The position numbers and the translations under genes are program-made. Under the pieces are notes generated by a model, which saw only the letters and a list, made by a program, of their open reading frames with translations, did not search any database and was not told where the DNA came from. Source: Acetobacteraceae bacterium (lineage in GTDB: Bacteria; Pseudomonadota; Alphaproteobacteria; Acetobacterales; Acetobacteraceae). From it: 12,974 nucleotides of DNA. Position 1 is the first letter of the stretch. Every line of letters begins with the position of its first letter. Shown piece after piece: positions 1 through 6,900 of this stretch. The DNA is taken from contig PLSZ01000196.1 in assembly GCA_003164305.1 (NCBI GenBank), positions 5,041-18,014 of the forward strand. Direction: 5' to 3'.

Positions 1-2021
1 CCGGTCAGGAAAAGTCCTGATTCACACTGGGACGCATCGATCCATTGGCCCTCGCCGGTTTTCTCCCGGTGATAGAGCGCGCCCAACAGAGCCAGCGCGT
101 AACCATACGCCCCCATCCAGTCGAGGTAGGAATATCCCCAGCCGACCGGCATCGCCGGCTCCGGCAGGCCGGACATGTCGGCCTGGCCGCCGAAGGCCGC
201 GGCGACGGGACCGACGGTGCGCATCCGGCCGTACTTGCCGTGCGCGCCCATGCCGGATTGCTGGATGTAGATGATGTCGGGACGGATGCTCTTCATCACG
301 TCATAACCGAGGCCGAGGCGCTGCAGAACGCCGGGCGAGAATCCCTCGGCCACGACATCGCAAATCCGCACCAGGTCCTTGGCGATTTGCAAGCCTTTCG
401 GATGCCGGATATTCAGAGAAATGCCGCGCTTGCCGGCGTTCTTGTTGTTGAACTGACCGCCCATGTTGAGGTCGGTCACGCCCTTCAGTGGTCCGGTCGC
501 GGCGTCCCGGGCGGCACGGCCGCCGATCGGGGCCATCGCGGCGAGGCGCGTATCCGGATTGTCCTTCCATTCGACCTTGTAACTTTCCGCCCCCATCGCG
601 GCGAGAAACCGCGTCCCGCCGGCCGAAGCCAGGAACCACGCGAAATCCAGAATTTTTACGCCTTGCAACGGAAACGGCTTGCCGTGCAGTGCGCTGGTCA
701 CCGGACGATCGTACGGTTTCGGTTGCGCGGGAACGAACGGACGGCGCGGTATTTCGCTGAGGATCGTTTCGGTGTCCTCACCCACCAGCGGCGCGCGGCG
801 GCCGACTTTCCAACTGGTCGCGGTGGCCAGCCACTTGCTGGTCGGATAGCGGAACGATCGACCATGTTCCGGGTGATAAACATCGGCAAAACTGCGGCGT
901 TGCAGCCAGTGCTCGTCCAACGCGTTTTCGTGCGGTTTTCGAAGTGGCGCCCAGAGCAGGCCGGCGTTCTGCGCCTCCAGCCAGGGCATGTCGGCATAGG
1001 TCCAGGCACGGACGAAGCGCTGCACGACATCCAGCATGTGGGCGCGGGCTTCGTCGGAGGCGGTCGAGCCGGGCACCGCGCGCGCCTTCAGATCGACGTC
1101 CGGGCCGGGTGGCTGCAAATCCGCCTGCATTTGGTACTTCTCAAGCAGCGGGACGAGGTTCTTCAGATCGCGCGCGCCCATGCCGTGCGAAATGAACCAG
1201 CGGCCGTCCTTGGTGTGCACGATACTGGGCGACGCGTTCGGCGTTTCCAGCGCGTGGCGGCTGGTCAGGCGCCACAGCGGTACGCGGCGCATCACCCAAT
1301 GCATGATATCCAGCTCGGGGTTTTTCGATACCGCCTCATGGATCGCTACCGAAACGTCCTGGCCGAGCCCGGTGCGATGGCGGTTGATCAGGGCAGCGAT
1401 GACGCCAGTGGCGAGTTGCTCTCCGGCGATATGATACGCGTGCCAGGCCTGCGGCGCGATCGGCGGGGTGTCGTATTCCAGGTTCGGATCGGGATCGTAA
1501 CCACAGTTCATCATGATCCCGCCAAGCGCGAGATGGATCAGGTCGGAGCCGTGGAAATCCTTCCAGGGACCGTCGTCGCCGAACGGCGTCATGCGCGCGA
1601 TCACAAGTTTGGGAAAGCGCTTTTCCAGCGCCGCTCGATCCAGGCCCAGAGCGGCTTGCAGCGCGCCGCAACTGGAATCCAGCAGCACGTCGGCGCCTTC
1701 CAACAGTTTTAACAATCGCTCCTGGCCAGTGTTTTCCCGCAAATCCAGCACGACGGATTTTTTGTTACGATTGTAGTGCCAAAAGAACAAGGAGCGATCC
1801 GGACCGGGTTGATCGTCGAGATACGGTCCGATGCGGCGGGTCGCGTTGCCCTCGGGCGGTTCGATCTTGATGACGTCCGCGCCGAGGCCGGCCATCAGCA
1901 GGCCGGTATATTCCGCCCTTTCATCCGCGATCTCGATCACCCTGACGCCATCGAGCATTCCTGGTCCGGCGTTGCCCATCGTCGTGCCCGGACCGGTGGC
2001 GATCTCGCTTGCGTCGATCAT
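1..2021 (-). CDS. Tandem (two-domain) class III CoA-transferase, CaiB/BaiF family, C-terminus cut off by the window edge
   Basis: Reading the minus strand from ATG at 2021 gives 673 residues without a stop, so the gene continues past base 1. There are two family III CoA-transferase units in tandem. Unit 1 begins with GVRVIEIADE (about 25-34), continues with GLGADVIKIE (45-54), and has GPWKDFHGSD-LIHLALGG, where D160 sits at the catalytic aspartate position. Unit 2 starts near GVKILDFAWFLA (454-465), followed by MGAESYKVE and GFSPGVLQRLGLGYD. Its aspartate position reads TVGPVAAAFGG, with G604 instead of Asp. Family III enzymes move CoA between carboxylic acids and normally work as interlocked homodimers of about 400 residues, so a fusion probably folds as one pseudo-dimer. 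The start is supported by GGAG 9 nt upstream; it lies 4 bp after the stop of the alpha/beta hydrolase, so the two are probably co-transcribed. The family is certain; the donor and acceptor acids are unknown. Confidence 0.9.
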   Translation of the reverse strand, partial: MIDASEIATGPGTTMGNAGPGMLDGVRVIEIADERAEYTGLLMAGLGADVIKIEPPEGNATRRIGPYLDDQPGPDRSLFFWHYNRNKKSVVLDLRENTGQERLLKLLEGADVLLDSSCGALQAALGLDRAALEKRFPKLVIARMTPFGDDGPWKDFHGSDLIHLALGGIMMNCGYDPDPNLEYDTPPIAPQAWHAYHIAGEQLATGVIAALINRHRTGLGQDVSVAIHEAVSKNPELDIMHWVMRRVPLWRLTSRHALETPNASPSIVHTKDGRWFISHGMGARDLKNLVPLLEKYQMQADLQPPGPDVDLKARAVPGSTASDEARAHMLDVVQRFVRAWTYADMPWLEAQNAGLLWAPLRKPHENALDEHWLQRRSFADVYHPEHGRSFRYPTSKWLATATSWKVGRRAPLVGEDTETILSEIPRRPFVPAQPKPYDRPVTSALHGKPFPLQGVKILDFAWFLASAGGTRFLAAMGAESYKVEWKDNPDTRLAAMAPIGGRAARDAATGPLKGVTDLNMGGQFNNKNAGKRGISLNIRHPKGLQIAKDLVRICDVVAEGFSPGVLQRLGLGYDVMKSIRPDIIYIQQSGMGAHGKYGRMRTVGPVAAAFGGQADMSGLPEPAMPVGWGYSYLDWMGAYGYALALLGALYHREKTGEGQWIDASQCESGLFLT

Positions 2022-2025
2022 CGGT

Positions 2026-2895
2026 TCAAACTCCAGCCGGTCTTGTGCGCGCCAGCATTTCCAGCAGCGTCGGATTGACGATTTCGGGTGATTCGTATGC
2101 GGCCCAATGGCCGGTCTTCGGGATCAGTCGGATGTCGGCCTCGGGCTTGCGGGCTTTCAGGGTGGCGACGCGCTCGGGGCCTTTTGGATTCGCTGGCGCA
2201 TCGAGTTCGCCCCACATGCCATTCAACGGCGATTGCAAATTGTCGATCGCGGTCAGAATCGCTCCGCTGCGCGAAATCGCCGGCGTTTTCAGGCGCGAGC
2301 GGACGGTGTTCCAATCCTGAATGGCGATGGCCAGATCATCGATTTTCGCCGGATCGGCGATCATCAGCCGATTGAGGTTGACCCGATGCGTGTCGCGCCG
2401 CTCCTGGCCCTCCAGGTGGCGGACTTTCTCCAGCCTGACCGACGATCCCAGCGATCCCACGCCGGACGAACCGATGATCGTTACGGATCGCACGCGTTTG
2501 CCGCGCAGGGCACCGACGCAGGCGGCCATGGTGCCGCCGAAGGAAAAGCCGACAACGTCGAAGCTCGTGCTGACGCCGATGATGTGGTCGATGCCGTCGG
2601 CGACGATGCGCGCGACCGGCTCGGCGTTGTCGCCGTCGGGGGGAAAGTCGGACTCGCCGAGGCCGGGGAGATCGGGGACCAGAACGCGATATGTCTCGGC
2701 CAGCACGGGAATGTTGCGCACCCAGTGACGCCAGGAGCCGGCGCCGCCATGGAACAGCACGACCACCGGCGCGCGGCCGTTCGACCTGTCCCACATGTGC
2801 CAGACCATTCTGCCGTCGCCGCACGGGGTTTCGTAGCGCGTGGCCTGGTTTTGCAAATCATCGAGCAGGGTCTGCGGCGTCACGGAGTCGTTCAT
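2026..2895 (-). CDS. Alpha/beta-fold hydrolase
   Basis: A 289-residue alpha/beta hydrolase. Visible features are the oxyanion loop HGGAGSW (49-55), the PDLPGLGESD segment (74-83), the nucleophile elbow GFSFGG with S118, a probable acid residue in WGELDAP (D232 or E230), and the catalytic histidine H263 in TGHWAAYE. This is a complete Ser-Asp/Glu-His set. There is no signal peptide, so it is probably cytoplasmic. Members cleave esters, thioesters or C-C bonds of ring-fission products; the exact substrate cannot be read from the sequence. I chose ATG at 2895, which has GAGGG about 4 nt upstream, over an in-frame GTG at 2913, which would lie very close to the proposed promoter. The CoA-transferase start follows 4 bp after this stop, suggesting a shared transcript and pathway, for example hydrolysis followed by CoA transfer. 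Confidence 0.85.
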   Translation of the reverse strand: MNDSVTPQTLLDDLQNQATRYETPCGDGRMVWHMWDRSNGRAPVVVLFHGGAGSWRHWVRNIPVLAETYRVLVPDLPGLGESDFPPDGDNAEPVARIVADGIDHIIGVSTSFDVVGFSFGGTMAACVGALRGKRVRSVTIIGSSGVGSLGSSVRLEKVRHLEGQERRDTHRVNLNRLMIADPAKIDDLAIAIQDWNTVRSRLKTPAISRSGAILTAIDNLQSPLNGMWGELDAPANPKGPERVATLKARKPEADIRLIPKTGHWAAYESPEIVNPTLLEMLARTRPAGV

Positions 2896-2922
2896 CGGTC
2901 CCTCATCGGTCACGGCCGCTTC

Positions 2923-2951
2923 AGTCTACAAACACCGCGCGGCATCGCCAA
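2923..2951 (-). promoter_or_regulatory. Possible sigma70-type promoter for the hydrolase/CoA-transferase pair
   Basis: On the minus strand TTGGCG (2946-2951) and TAGACT (2923-2928) are separated by 17 bp. This lies in the 57-bp gap between the rsmG stop and the ATG at 2895. It would give a leader of roughly 20 nt. Only the hexamers support it; consensus matches this good also occur by chance. Confidence 0.3.
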
Positions 2952-2952
2952 A

Positions 2953-3525
2953 TCAGGCTTTGGGACGCAGGTCCCGGACGCGCAGGATGACGCCGTTTGG
3001 ATCGGTGCGACTGGGTAACCGATCGATGCGCATGGACCAATGACGTTCCGCCTGCGTGATTTCCCCTTCGGCGGCGTTGGACTTCGGGAACAGGCAAAAC
3101 CCGTCCTCGGTCAGCAGCGGATGCGCCCAACCGAGCAATATTGGCAACGTTGCCAAAGCGCGACTGACGACCAGCGGCGCGGGAGCGACTTTCGCGCGTT
3201 CGATCTTGGTCGCATGGACATGCGCGGGGGCGCGGGTAACCATGATGGCCTCGCGCAGGAAGGCAGCCTTGCGTTGATCCTGCTCAACAAGATGGACTTC
3301 GATGCCGTAAGCGATCGCCAGGATCAGGCCGGGAAAGCCGGCGCCGGAACCCAGATCGATGGCACGGGGCGGCAGCGGTCCGGCGATGGTGCCGAGTTGC
3401 AGGCTGTCCTCGATGTGGCGCGGCCAGAGCAGCGGCATGTCGGCGGCGCTGACCAGGTTGATGGTGGCGTTCCACTTGCGCAGCAAAGCGACGTAAGCGT
3501 CGAGGGTTTGGCGATTGGGGACCAT
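2953..3525 (-). CDS. rsmG: 16S rRNA (guanine-N7) methyltransferase RsmG (GidB)
   Basis: A 190-residue protein matching RsmG, which methylates N7 of G527 (E. coli numbering) in 16S rRNA using S-adenosylmethionine. It has the N-terminal helix LLRKWNATINLVSAADMP with RHIEDSLQL, the SAM motif DLGSGAGFPG (57-66), the acidic residue after strand 2 in LVEQDQRKAAFLRE (E81), the SRALATL segment (121-127) and the C-terminal DPNGVILRVRDL. The length is slightly below the usual 200-210 because the N-terminal helix is short. An in-frame TGA upstream leaves ATG 3525 as the natural start, and no strong Shine-Dalgarno is visible. In most bacteria the gene sits next to mnmG (gidA) and parAB near the origin; here its neighbours are a hydrolase and a divergent phosphoesterase. 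Known role in E. coli and other bacteria: loss of function gives low-level streptomycin resistance. Confidence 0.93.
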   Translation of the reverse strand: MVPNRQTLDAYVALLRKWNATINLVSAADMPLLWPRHIEDSLQLGTIAGPLPPRAIDLGSGAGFPGLILAIAYGIEVHLVEQDQRKAAFLREAIMVTRAPAHVHATKIERAKVAPAPLVVSRALATLPILLGWAHPLLTEDGFCLFPKSNAAEGEITQAERHWSMRIDRLPSRTDPNGVILRVRDLRPKA

Positions 3526-3551
3526 CCCGGCATGATATCCCCGACCATCCC
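3520..3551. repeat. Two direct copies of GACCATCCC between the divergent starts
   Basis: GACCATCCC occurs at 3520-3528 and again at 3543-3551, 23 bp apart, which is about two helical turns. The first copy includes the rsmG start codon; the second lies 13 bp before the phosphoesterase ATG. The gap between the divergent start codons is only 39 bp. This could be an operator for a dimeric regulator or chance. Confidence 0.25.
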
Positions 3552-3564
3552 ATCACGGAACCGC

Positions 3565-4365
3565 ATGACGATCGTTTTCATCGGCGACATTCATCAGCAC
3601 TGGCATCATGTCGAACGCGGGCTCGCCGCGTTGGCTTCGCCGCCAAAGGCCGCGGTGCTGCTCGGCGACATTCAGTGCGAGCTTCCGCTGGACGAACTGG
3701 CGGCGCCGCTGCTGGCGCGCGGCATCGCGGTGCACTGGATCCACGGCAACCATGACAACGATGGCGGGCCGGAGATGTGGTTCAACCTCGCGGCACGGGA
3801 GCGGAACCCGCTGACGGCGTCGGGGGGATTGCACGCACGGGTGGTGGAGATCGAGGGCGTGCGGATCGCCGGCCTGGGGGGAACGTTTCGGCCGCGGGTG
3901 TGGGCGCCGCCGGCGGAGCCTCGGTTGCGGCAGCGGCGCGCGCTATCGGACGATCTCGCCGGTCTCGGGCCGGGATATGGCGTGGGGCAGCGGGCGGCGC
4001 TGGCGCATTCGCTGGCGACGGCGGCGATCTGGCCGGAAGATGTCGAGGCGCTGTCCGAACTTTCCGCCGATGTGCTGGTGACGCATGAAGCACCCAGCAG
4101 CCATCCGGCGGGGAGTGGGGTGATCGATACGCTGGCACGACGGATGGGCGCGCGGACGATCGTGCATGGGCATCACCATGTCGTGTCGCACGCTCGGGCG
4201 GCGGATGGGTTGCGGGTGCTCGGGGTGGCCTCGGCGTGGGGCGCGGCACTCGACGGAACGATGCTGTGGGAGGGGGATAAACCACGCCCCCTCCCCGCGT
4301 TCGGTCCAGACTGGGCTTTAGTCGATCGCGGCGTGAACGAGGTTGGAGACGCGGTCCAGGCGTGA
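3565..4365 (+). CDS. Calcineurin-like metallophosphoesterase
   Basis: A 266-residue metallophosphoesterase with the two-metal signature in order: GDIH (7-10), GD in LLGDIQC (34-35), GNHD (61-64), H174 in VTHEAP, and GHHH (202-205). Such enzymes hydrolyse phosphomonoesters or diesters (nucleotides, cyclic nucleotides, dinucleoside polyphosphates, phosphoproteins); the substrate cannot be assigned. There is no signal peptide, so it is likely cytosolic. ATG 3565 is chosen because it has GGAA 4 nt upstream and the core strand MTIVFIGDIH begins there; the reading frame stays open upstream (ATG at 3532, then further) only because it runs antisense to rsmG. The last 16 codons overlap the 3' end of the convergent serine hydrolase, and a strong inverted repeat lies in codons 235-244, so the C-terminal tail after about residue 237 may be a recent extension. 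Confidence 0.85.
   Translation: MTIVFIGDIHQHWHHVERGLAALASPPKAAVLLGDIQCELPLDELAAPLLARGIAVHWIHGNHDNDGGPEMWFNLAARERNPLTASGGLHARVVEIEGVRIAGLGGTFRPRVWAPPAEPRLRQRRALSDDLAGLGPGYGVGQRAALAHSLATAAIWPEDVEALSELSADVLVTHEAPSSHPAGSGVIDTLARRMGARTIVHGHHHVVSHARAADGLRVLGVASAWGAALDGTMLWEGDKPRPLPAFGPDWALVDRGVNEVGDAVQA
4268..4295. terminator. GC-only inverted repeat at the convergent gene ends, possible bidirectional terminator
   Basis: GGGAGGGGG (4268-4276) and CCCCCTCCC (4287-4295) form a perfect 9-bp stem around a 10-nt loop. It lies inside the end of the phosphoesterase gene, 23 bp beyond the stop codon of the oncoming serine hydrolase. There is no T-tract, so it is not a classic intrinsic terminator. It may instead limit read-through from the minus strand or be a REP-like element. 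Confidence 0.35.
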
Positions 4366-5430
4366 GGAATGCCAGGGATCGTCCTGCACGTAATTCGTGA
4401 GATACGTGAAGGACACGCCGCTGGTCGGATCGGTCCATGAGTAAGACGTTCCGGCGCCGCCATGACCGAAGGTGACCGGGGCGCCGATGGTGCCGAGGCC
4501 GCGGATACGGTCGCTCTCGCCGCGCACGTGGGGGCCGAGGCCGCGATGCATCGGAATGCCGTCCATCTGCAGATCCCCCATCTCGGCGGTGTGGTTGCGG
4601 GAGACGTAGGAAATCAGCCGCGGCGAGAACAGGCGCACGTCGTTCAGCCGCCCGCCATGGCCGAGCATCTGATAGAACGCCGCCATGCCTCGCGCCGTCG
4701 CGAAGCCGCCGCCGCTTGGCATGCCCGCCGCGCGGAAGTCGGCGGAGTTGTCGCGCGGTTCGCGGGCGTAGGTGTCGGCGCAACGGGATTGTTGCGCTTC
4801 CGGCACGCCCACGAAAATGTCGTTGGCGAGGCCCAACGGTTCAAGGACCCGGGTGCGAATGACGTCGCGGTAGTCCTGGCCGGTCACGGCCTCGATCACC
4901 ATCGCCTGGGTCAGATGCGCGGCGCGGGCGTGATATTGCAATTTCGTTCCGGGGGTCCAGTCGAGGGAGAAATCGCAGACTTCCGCTCGCATTTTCTTGT
5001 GGTCGGTCCAGGTGGATTTGGTGACGTCGCCGCTGGGGAAGCCGCCGCGATGGGACATCACCTGTTCCAGCGTGATGTCGGCTTTGCCGCGGGCGGCGAA
5101 CTCCGGCAGGAAGTCGGCGACCTTGTCCATGAAGGAGAGTTTGCCTTCCTCGACCAGGGTCCAGACAGCGGAGGATGTCAGGACTTTGGTCTGGCTGAAC
5201 AGCAGGAACAAGGTTTCGTTGGTGGCGGGCTGTTTGCCGCCCTCGGTGCGGGCGTCGCCATAAGTGCGAAACAGCGCCAGCTTGCCGTGACGGGCGAGAG
5301 CGATCTGCGCGCCGGGATAACGGCCCTCGTCGATGTGGGAACGGATCAGCGCGTCGAGGTGATCCAGCGGCTTGCTGGCGAAACCGAGCGTTTTGAGGTC
5401 GCCGGTGGGAAGCGGGTAGGTCCCGGACAT
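4318..5430 (-). CDS. Serine hydrolase of the beta-lactamase / class C-esterase fold
   Basis: A 370-residue protein of the Beta-lactamase (PF00144) superfamily. The nucleophile motif S-x-x-K is S79-QTK82 in LLFSQTKVLTS. The general-base tyrosine is Y166 in LQYHARAAHL, in the place of the usual YxN but reading YHA. The third motif, KTG in beta-lactamases, reads HGG (323-325) in TFGHGGAGTSY. These substitutions are typical of family VIII esterases and other non-lactamase members, so hydrolysis of an ester or lactone is more likely than antibiotic resistance. There is no signal peptide, so it is likely cytoplasmic. The start ATG has GGGAG 9 nt upstream. Its 3' end overlaps the convergent phosphoesterase by 48 bp. 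Its position among CoA-linked enzymes fits a catabolic role, but this is inference. Confidence 0.85.
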   Translation of the reverse strand: MSGTYPLPTGDLKTLGFASKPLDHLDALIRSHIDEGRYPGAQIALARHGKLALFRTYGDARTEGGKQPATNETLFLLFSQTKVLTSSAVWTLVEEGKLSFMDKVADFLPEFAARGKADITLEQVMSHRGGFPSGDVTKSTWTDHKKMRAEVCDFSLDWTPGTKLQYHARAAHLTQAMVIEAVTGQDYRDVIRTRVLEPLGLANDIFVGVPEAQQSRCADTYAREPRDNSADFRAAGMPSGGGFATARGMAAFYQMLGHGGRLNDVRLFSPRLISYVSRNHTAEMGDLQMDGIPMHRGLGPHVRGESDRIRGLGTIGAPVTFGHGGAGTSYSWTDPTSGVSFTYLTNYVQDDPWHSSRLDRVSNLVHAAID

Positions 5431-5593
5431 GCGTGCTGACTCCCTGGGGTTGTGATCGGGGCCGGGATGCTACGCCGGGTCGCGGATGCCGCCAACCGGG
5501 CGATCAACGCGCTTTGATATTCGACCGCGGCGAAGTAACGTCATCGGCCGTTGAGATCGCGCGACGGCATTCGCCGAAACGGAGAACAAGCCT

Positions 5594-5797
5594 ATGTGGC
5601 GAATTCTGTTGCCTGGCGTCTTTTGGCTCGCGGCGATATTTCCCGCGGCGGCGCAGGAGATTTTGGGTTCCGGCTCGACGTTCGCGTATCCCATTCTGGC
5701 GAAGTGATCGGAGGCGTACGAGAAAGTCGGCGGCGTGCATCTGGCGTATCAGTTGATCGAGGGGTATTGGCGGGATCGGATTCATTCGCCGAATTGA
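5594..5797 (+). pseudogene. pstS: 5' remnant of a PstS-like phosphate-binding protein gene with an internal stop
   Basis: ATG 5594 has GGAG 9 nt upstream and begins a clear signal peptide (hydrophobic core ILLPGVFWLAAIF, then AAAQ). Next comes EILGSGSTFAYPILAK, which matches the mature N-terminus of PstS (GAGSTFxAPxxAKW). The next codon is TGA (5705-5707) where family members have Trp, a one-base change from TGG. After the stop the same frame continues SEAYEKVGGVHLAYQ, again typical of PstS, then loses similarity and ends at TGA 5795-5797. In the next frame, from about 5761, GVLAGSDSFAELRAARIP weakly recalls the GASD segment of PstS, which would imply a deletion plus a frameshift. The remaining three quarters of the gene and the pstCAB genes are absent. 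It is a decayed fragment that still keeps a translation start. Confidence 0.65.
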
Positions 5798-5879
5798 GGG
5801 CTGCGAGGATACCCGCGTGCCAGGTAACCGCCGGTTTCGTATGGAGTTCGCGTCTCCGGCGTTACGATCGTGGTTGTTG

Positions 5880-6785
5880 TCAGCCATGCGGACCCGGAGC
5901 TGACCGTAGTGGATGTCTCCCTGTCGGCAGCGCCGTGGTTCCGGACGTCGCGTGGGGGCCCCGCCATGTCGCGAACCGCGAGCGCACGTCGTCCAGTGTT
6001 TTGTGCACGAGATGCGGCGCGGGATGATCTGCCAATTGGCGAAAAGCCTGCCACGCCTCGTTGATGAGATCGCGAAGCGGCGGCATTCCGACATTGGCAT
6101 GGCCTGTCGGGGCGACATGATGCCGCAGAGACGGAAGGGCGACATCGCCGTTATCGGCCCGAAACAGGCCGGTGGAATCCGGCCACGCGAGGTTCGCCAC
6201 GCGGCCCGCGCGTGCCATGCAGCCGCGCCAGTCATCCAGCAGGTCAGTGTAGAGCACGATCGCGCGAGGGGCGGTCCGGGTCATTCGCTCGGCTTCCAGC
6301 ATATGATGCAACCACACCGCCGCCGTTTCGGCCTCAGGCAGCATATCGCGCCAGAACAGCGACTTCGCGACTTCTTCCGGGTGGCGAACGATCAGAAGAA
6401 AGGTCACGGCAATGTCGAGGGCGCGGAACGCGGGCAACCAAATCGGTAAAGTCAGGCAGAGTTGGGGGTCCTTCACGACGAAAGCCGGTTCGCCGGCGAA
6501 TTCGTTTCGCAAAATCGCCGTGCATGTTTCCAGCGCTGTCGCCTGGGCCGCTTCGTCGAATATGTCGGGATCGAGCGACAGACAGGCATTCCAGGAGCAG
6601 CCCAGGAATTTGAGAACGAGATCGTTCAGACGGATGAGAGGAAGCGGCTCGTGGAAACCGGTTGGATTGTCCGGGGTTGGCGCGAGCGGCGTTCGGGGTG
6701 CCGCCAGTCCGAGACGAGTGACCGCGCCCGCTACCGCGGAAGTGCCGCTTCGGTGCATCCCAAGTATAATCACGGCCTGGCGCAT
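5880..6785 (-). CDS. PAPS-dependent-type sulfotransferase family protein
   Basis: A 301-residue sulfotransferase-like protein. It opens with VIILGMHRSGTSAVAG, the 5'-phosphosulfate loop (9-16), followed by NPTGFHEP. VVKDPQLCL (103-111) and the 3'-phosphate segment LIVRHPEEVAKSL (131-143) complete the nucleotide site. Such proteins transfer sulfate from PAPS to sugars, lipids or small molecules; relatives often sit in glycan clusters, but none is here. The frame stays open back to 6860, but ATG 6785 is the better start: it has a perfect GGAGG 9 nt upstream and the P-loop begins eight residues later. The last 25-30 residues (after RFATWRG) are low-complexity and rich in Gly, Pro, Thr and His, which could be a tail acquired by reading through a junction. 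It is flanked by two damaged genes and transcribed against both. Confidence 0.8.
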   Translation of the reverse strand: MRQAVIILGMHRSGTSAVAGAVTRLGLAAPRTPLAPTPDNPTGFHEPLPLIRLNDLVLKFLGCSWNACLSLDPDIFDEAAQATALETCTAILRNEFAGEPAFVVKDPQLCLTLPIWLPAFRALDIAVTFLLIVRHPEEVAKSLFWRDMLPEAETAAVWLHHMLEAERMTRTAPRAIVLYTDLLDDWRGCMARAGRVANLAWPDSTGLFRADNGDVALPSLRHHVAPTGHANVGMPPLRDLINEAWQAFRQLADHPAPHLVHKTLDDVRSRFATWRGPHATSGTTALPTGRHPLRSAPGPHG

Positions 6786-6794
6786 CGACACAAG

Positions 6795-6799
6795 CCTCC
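6795..6799 (-). promoter_or_regulatory. Ribosome binding site deciding the sulfotransferase start
   Basis: CCTCC on the plus strand is GGAGG on the minus strand, 9 nt before ATG 6785. It rules out the upstream in-frame start at 6860, which has no comparable site. Confidence 0.6.
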
Positions 6800-6900
6800 A
6801 TTTGATATTCGGTAATAACGTTTCTGACGCGAGGTTACGCATCACCGGTGACAGGAACATGTCAGCGAACGTCCACTAAAGTGACTTATTGTGACTCCCG

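Noticed and set aside
45..1712. A 555-codon open frame on the plus strand
   Set aside because: It is antisense to the CoA-transferase, rich in Arg, His and Gly with no recognisable motif. High-GC coding DNA commonly leaves such frames open.
3782..4783. A 333-codon minus-strand frame
   Set aside because: It is a shadow of the phosphoesterase and serine hydrolase genes; its Pro/Arg/Ala-rich translation has no domain.
5520..5593. A Pho box upstream of the pstS remnant
   Set aside because: Only a GTCATC half-like sequence is visible; no second half at the expected spacing.
5705..5707. The TGA in the pstS remnant as a selenocysteine or read-through codon
   Set aside because: The position is Trp in the family, no SECIS-like hairpin is evident just downstream, and the frame ends soon after, so a nonsense mutation is simpler.
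5782..6054. A minus-strand frame ending in a Thr-rich segment between the sulfotransferase and the pstS remnant
   Set aside because: It overlaps the sulfotransferase in another frame and shows no motif or ribosome site.
6842..6882. Small palindromes TCACCGGTGA and CACTAAAGTG upstream of the DUF3237 gene as operators
   Set aside because: Each is only 10 bp, they differ from each other, and nothing links them to a regulator.
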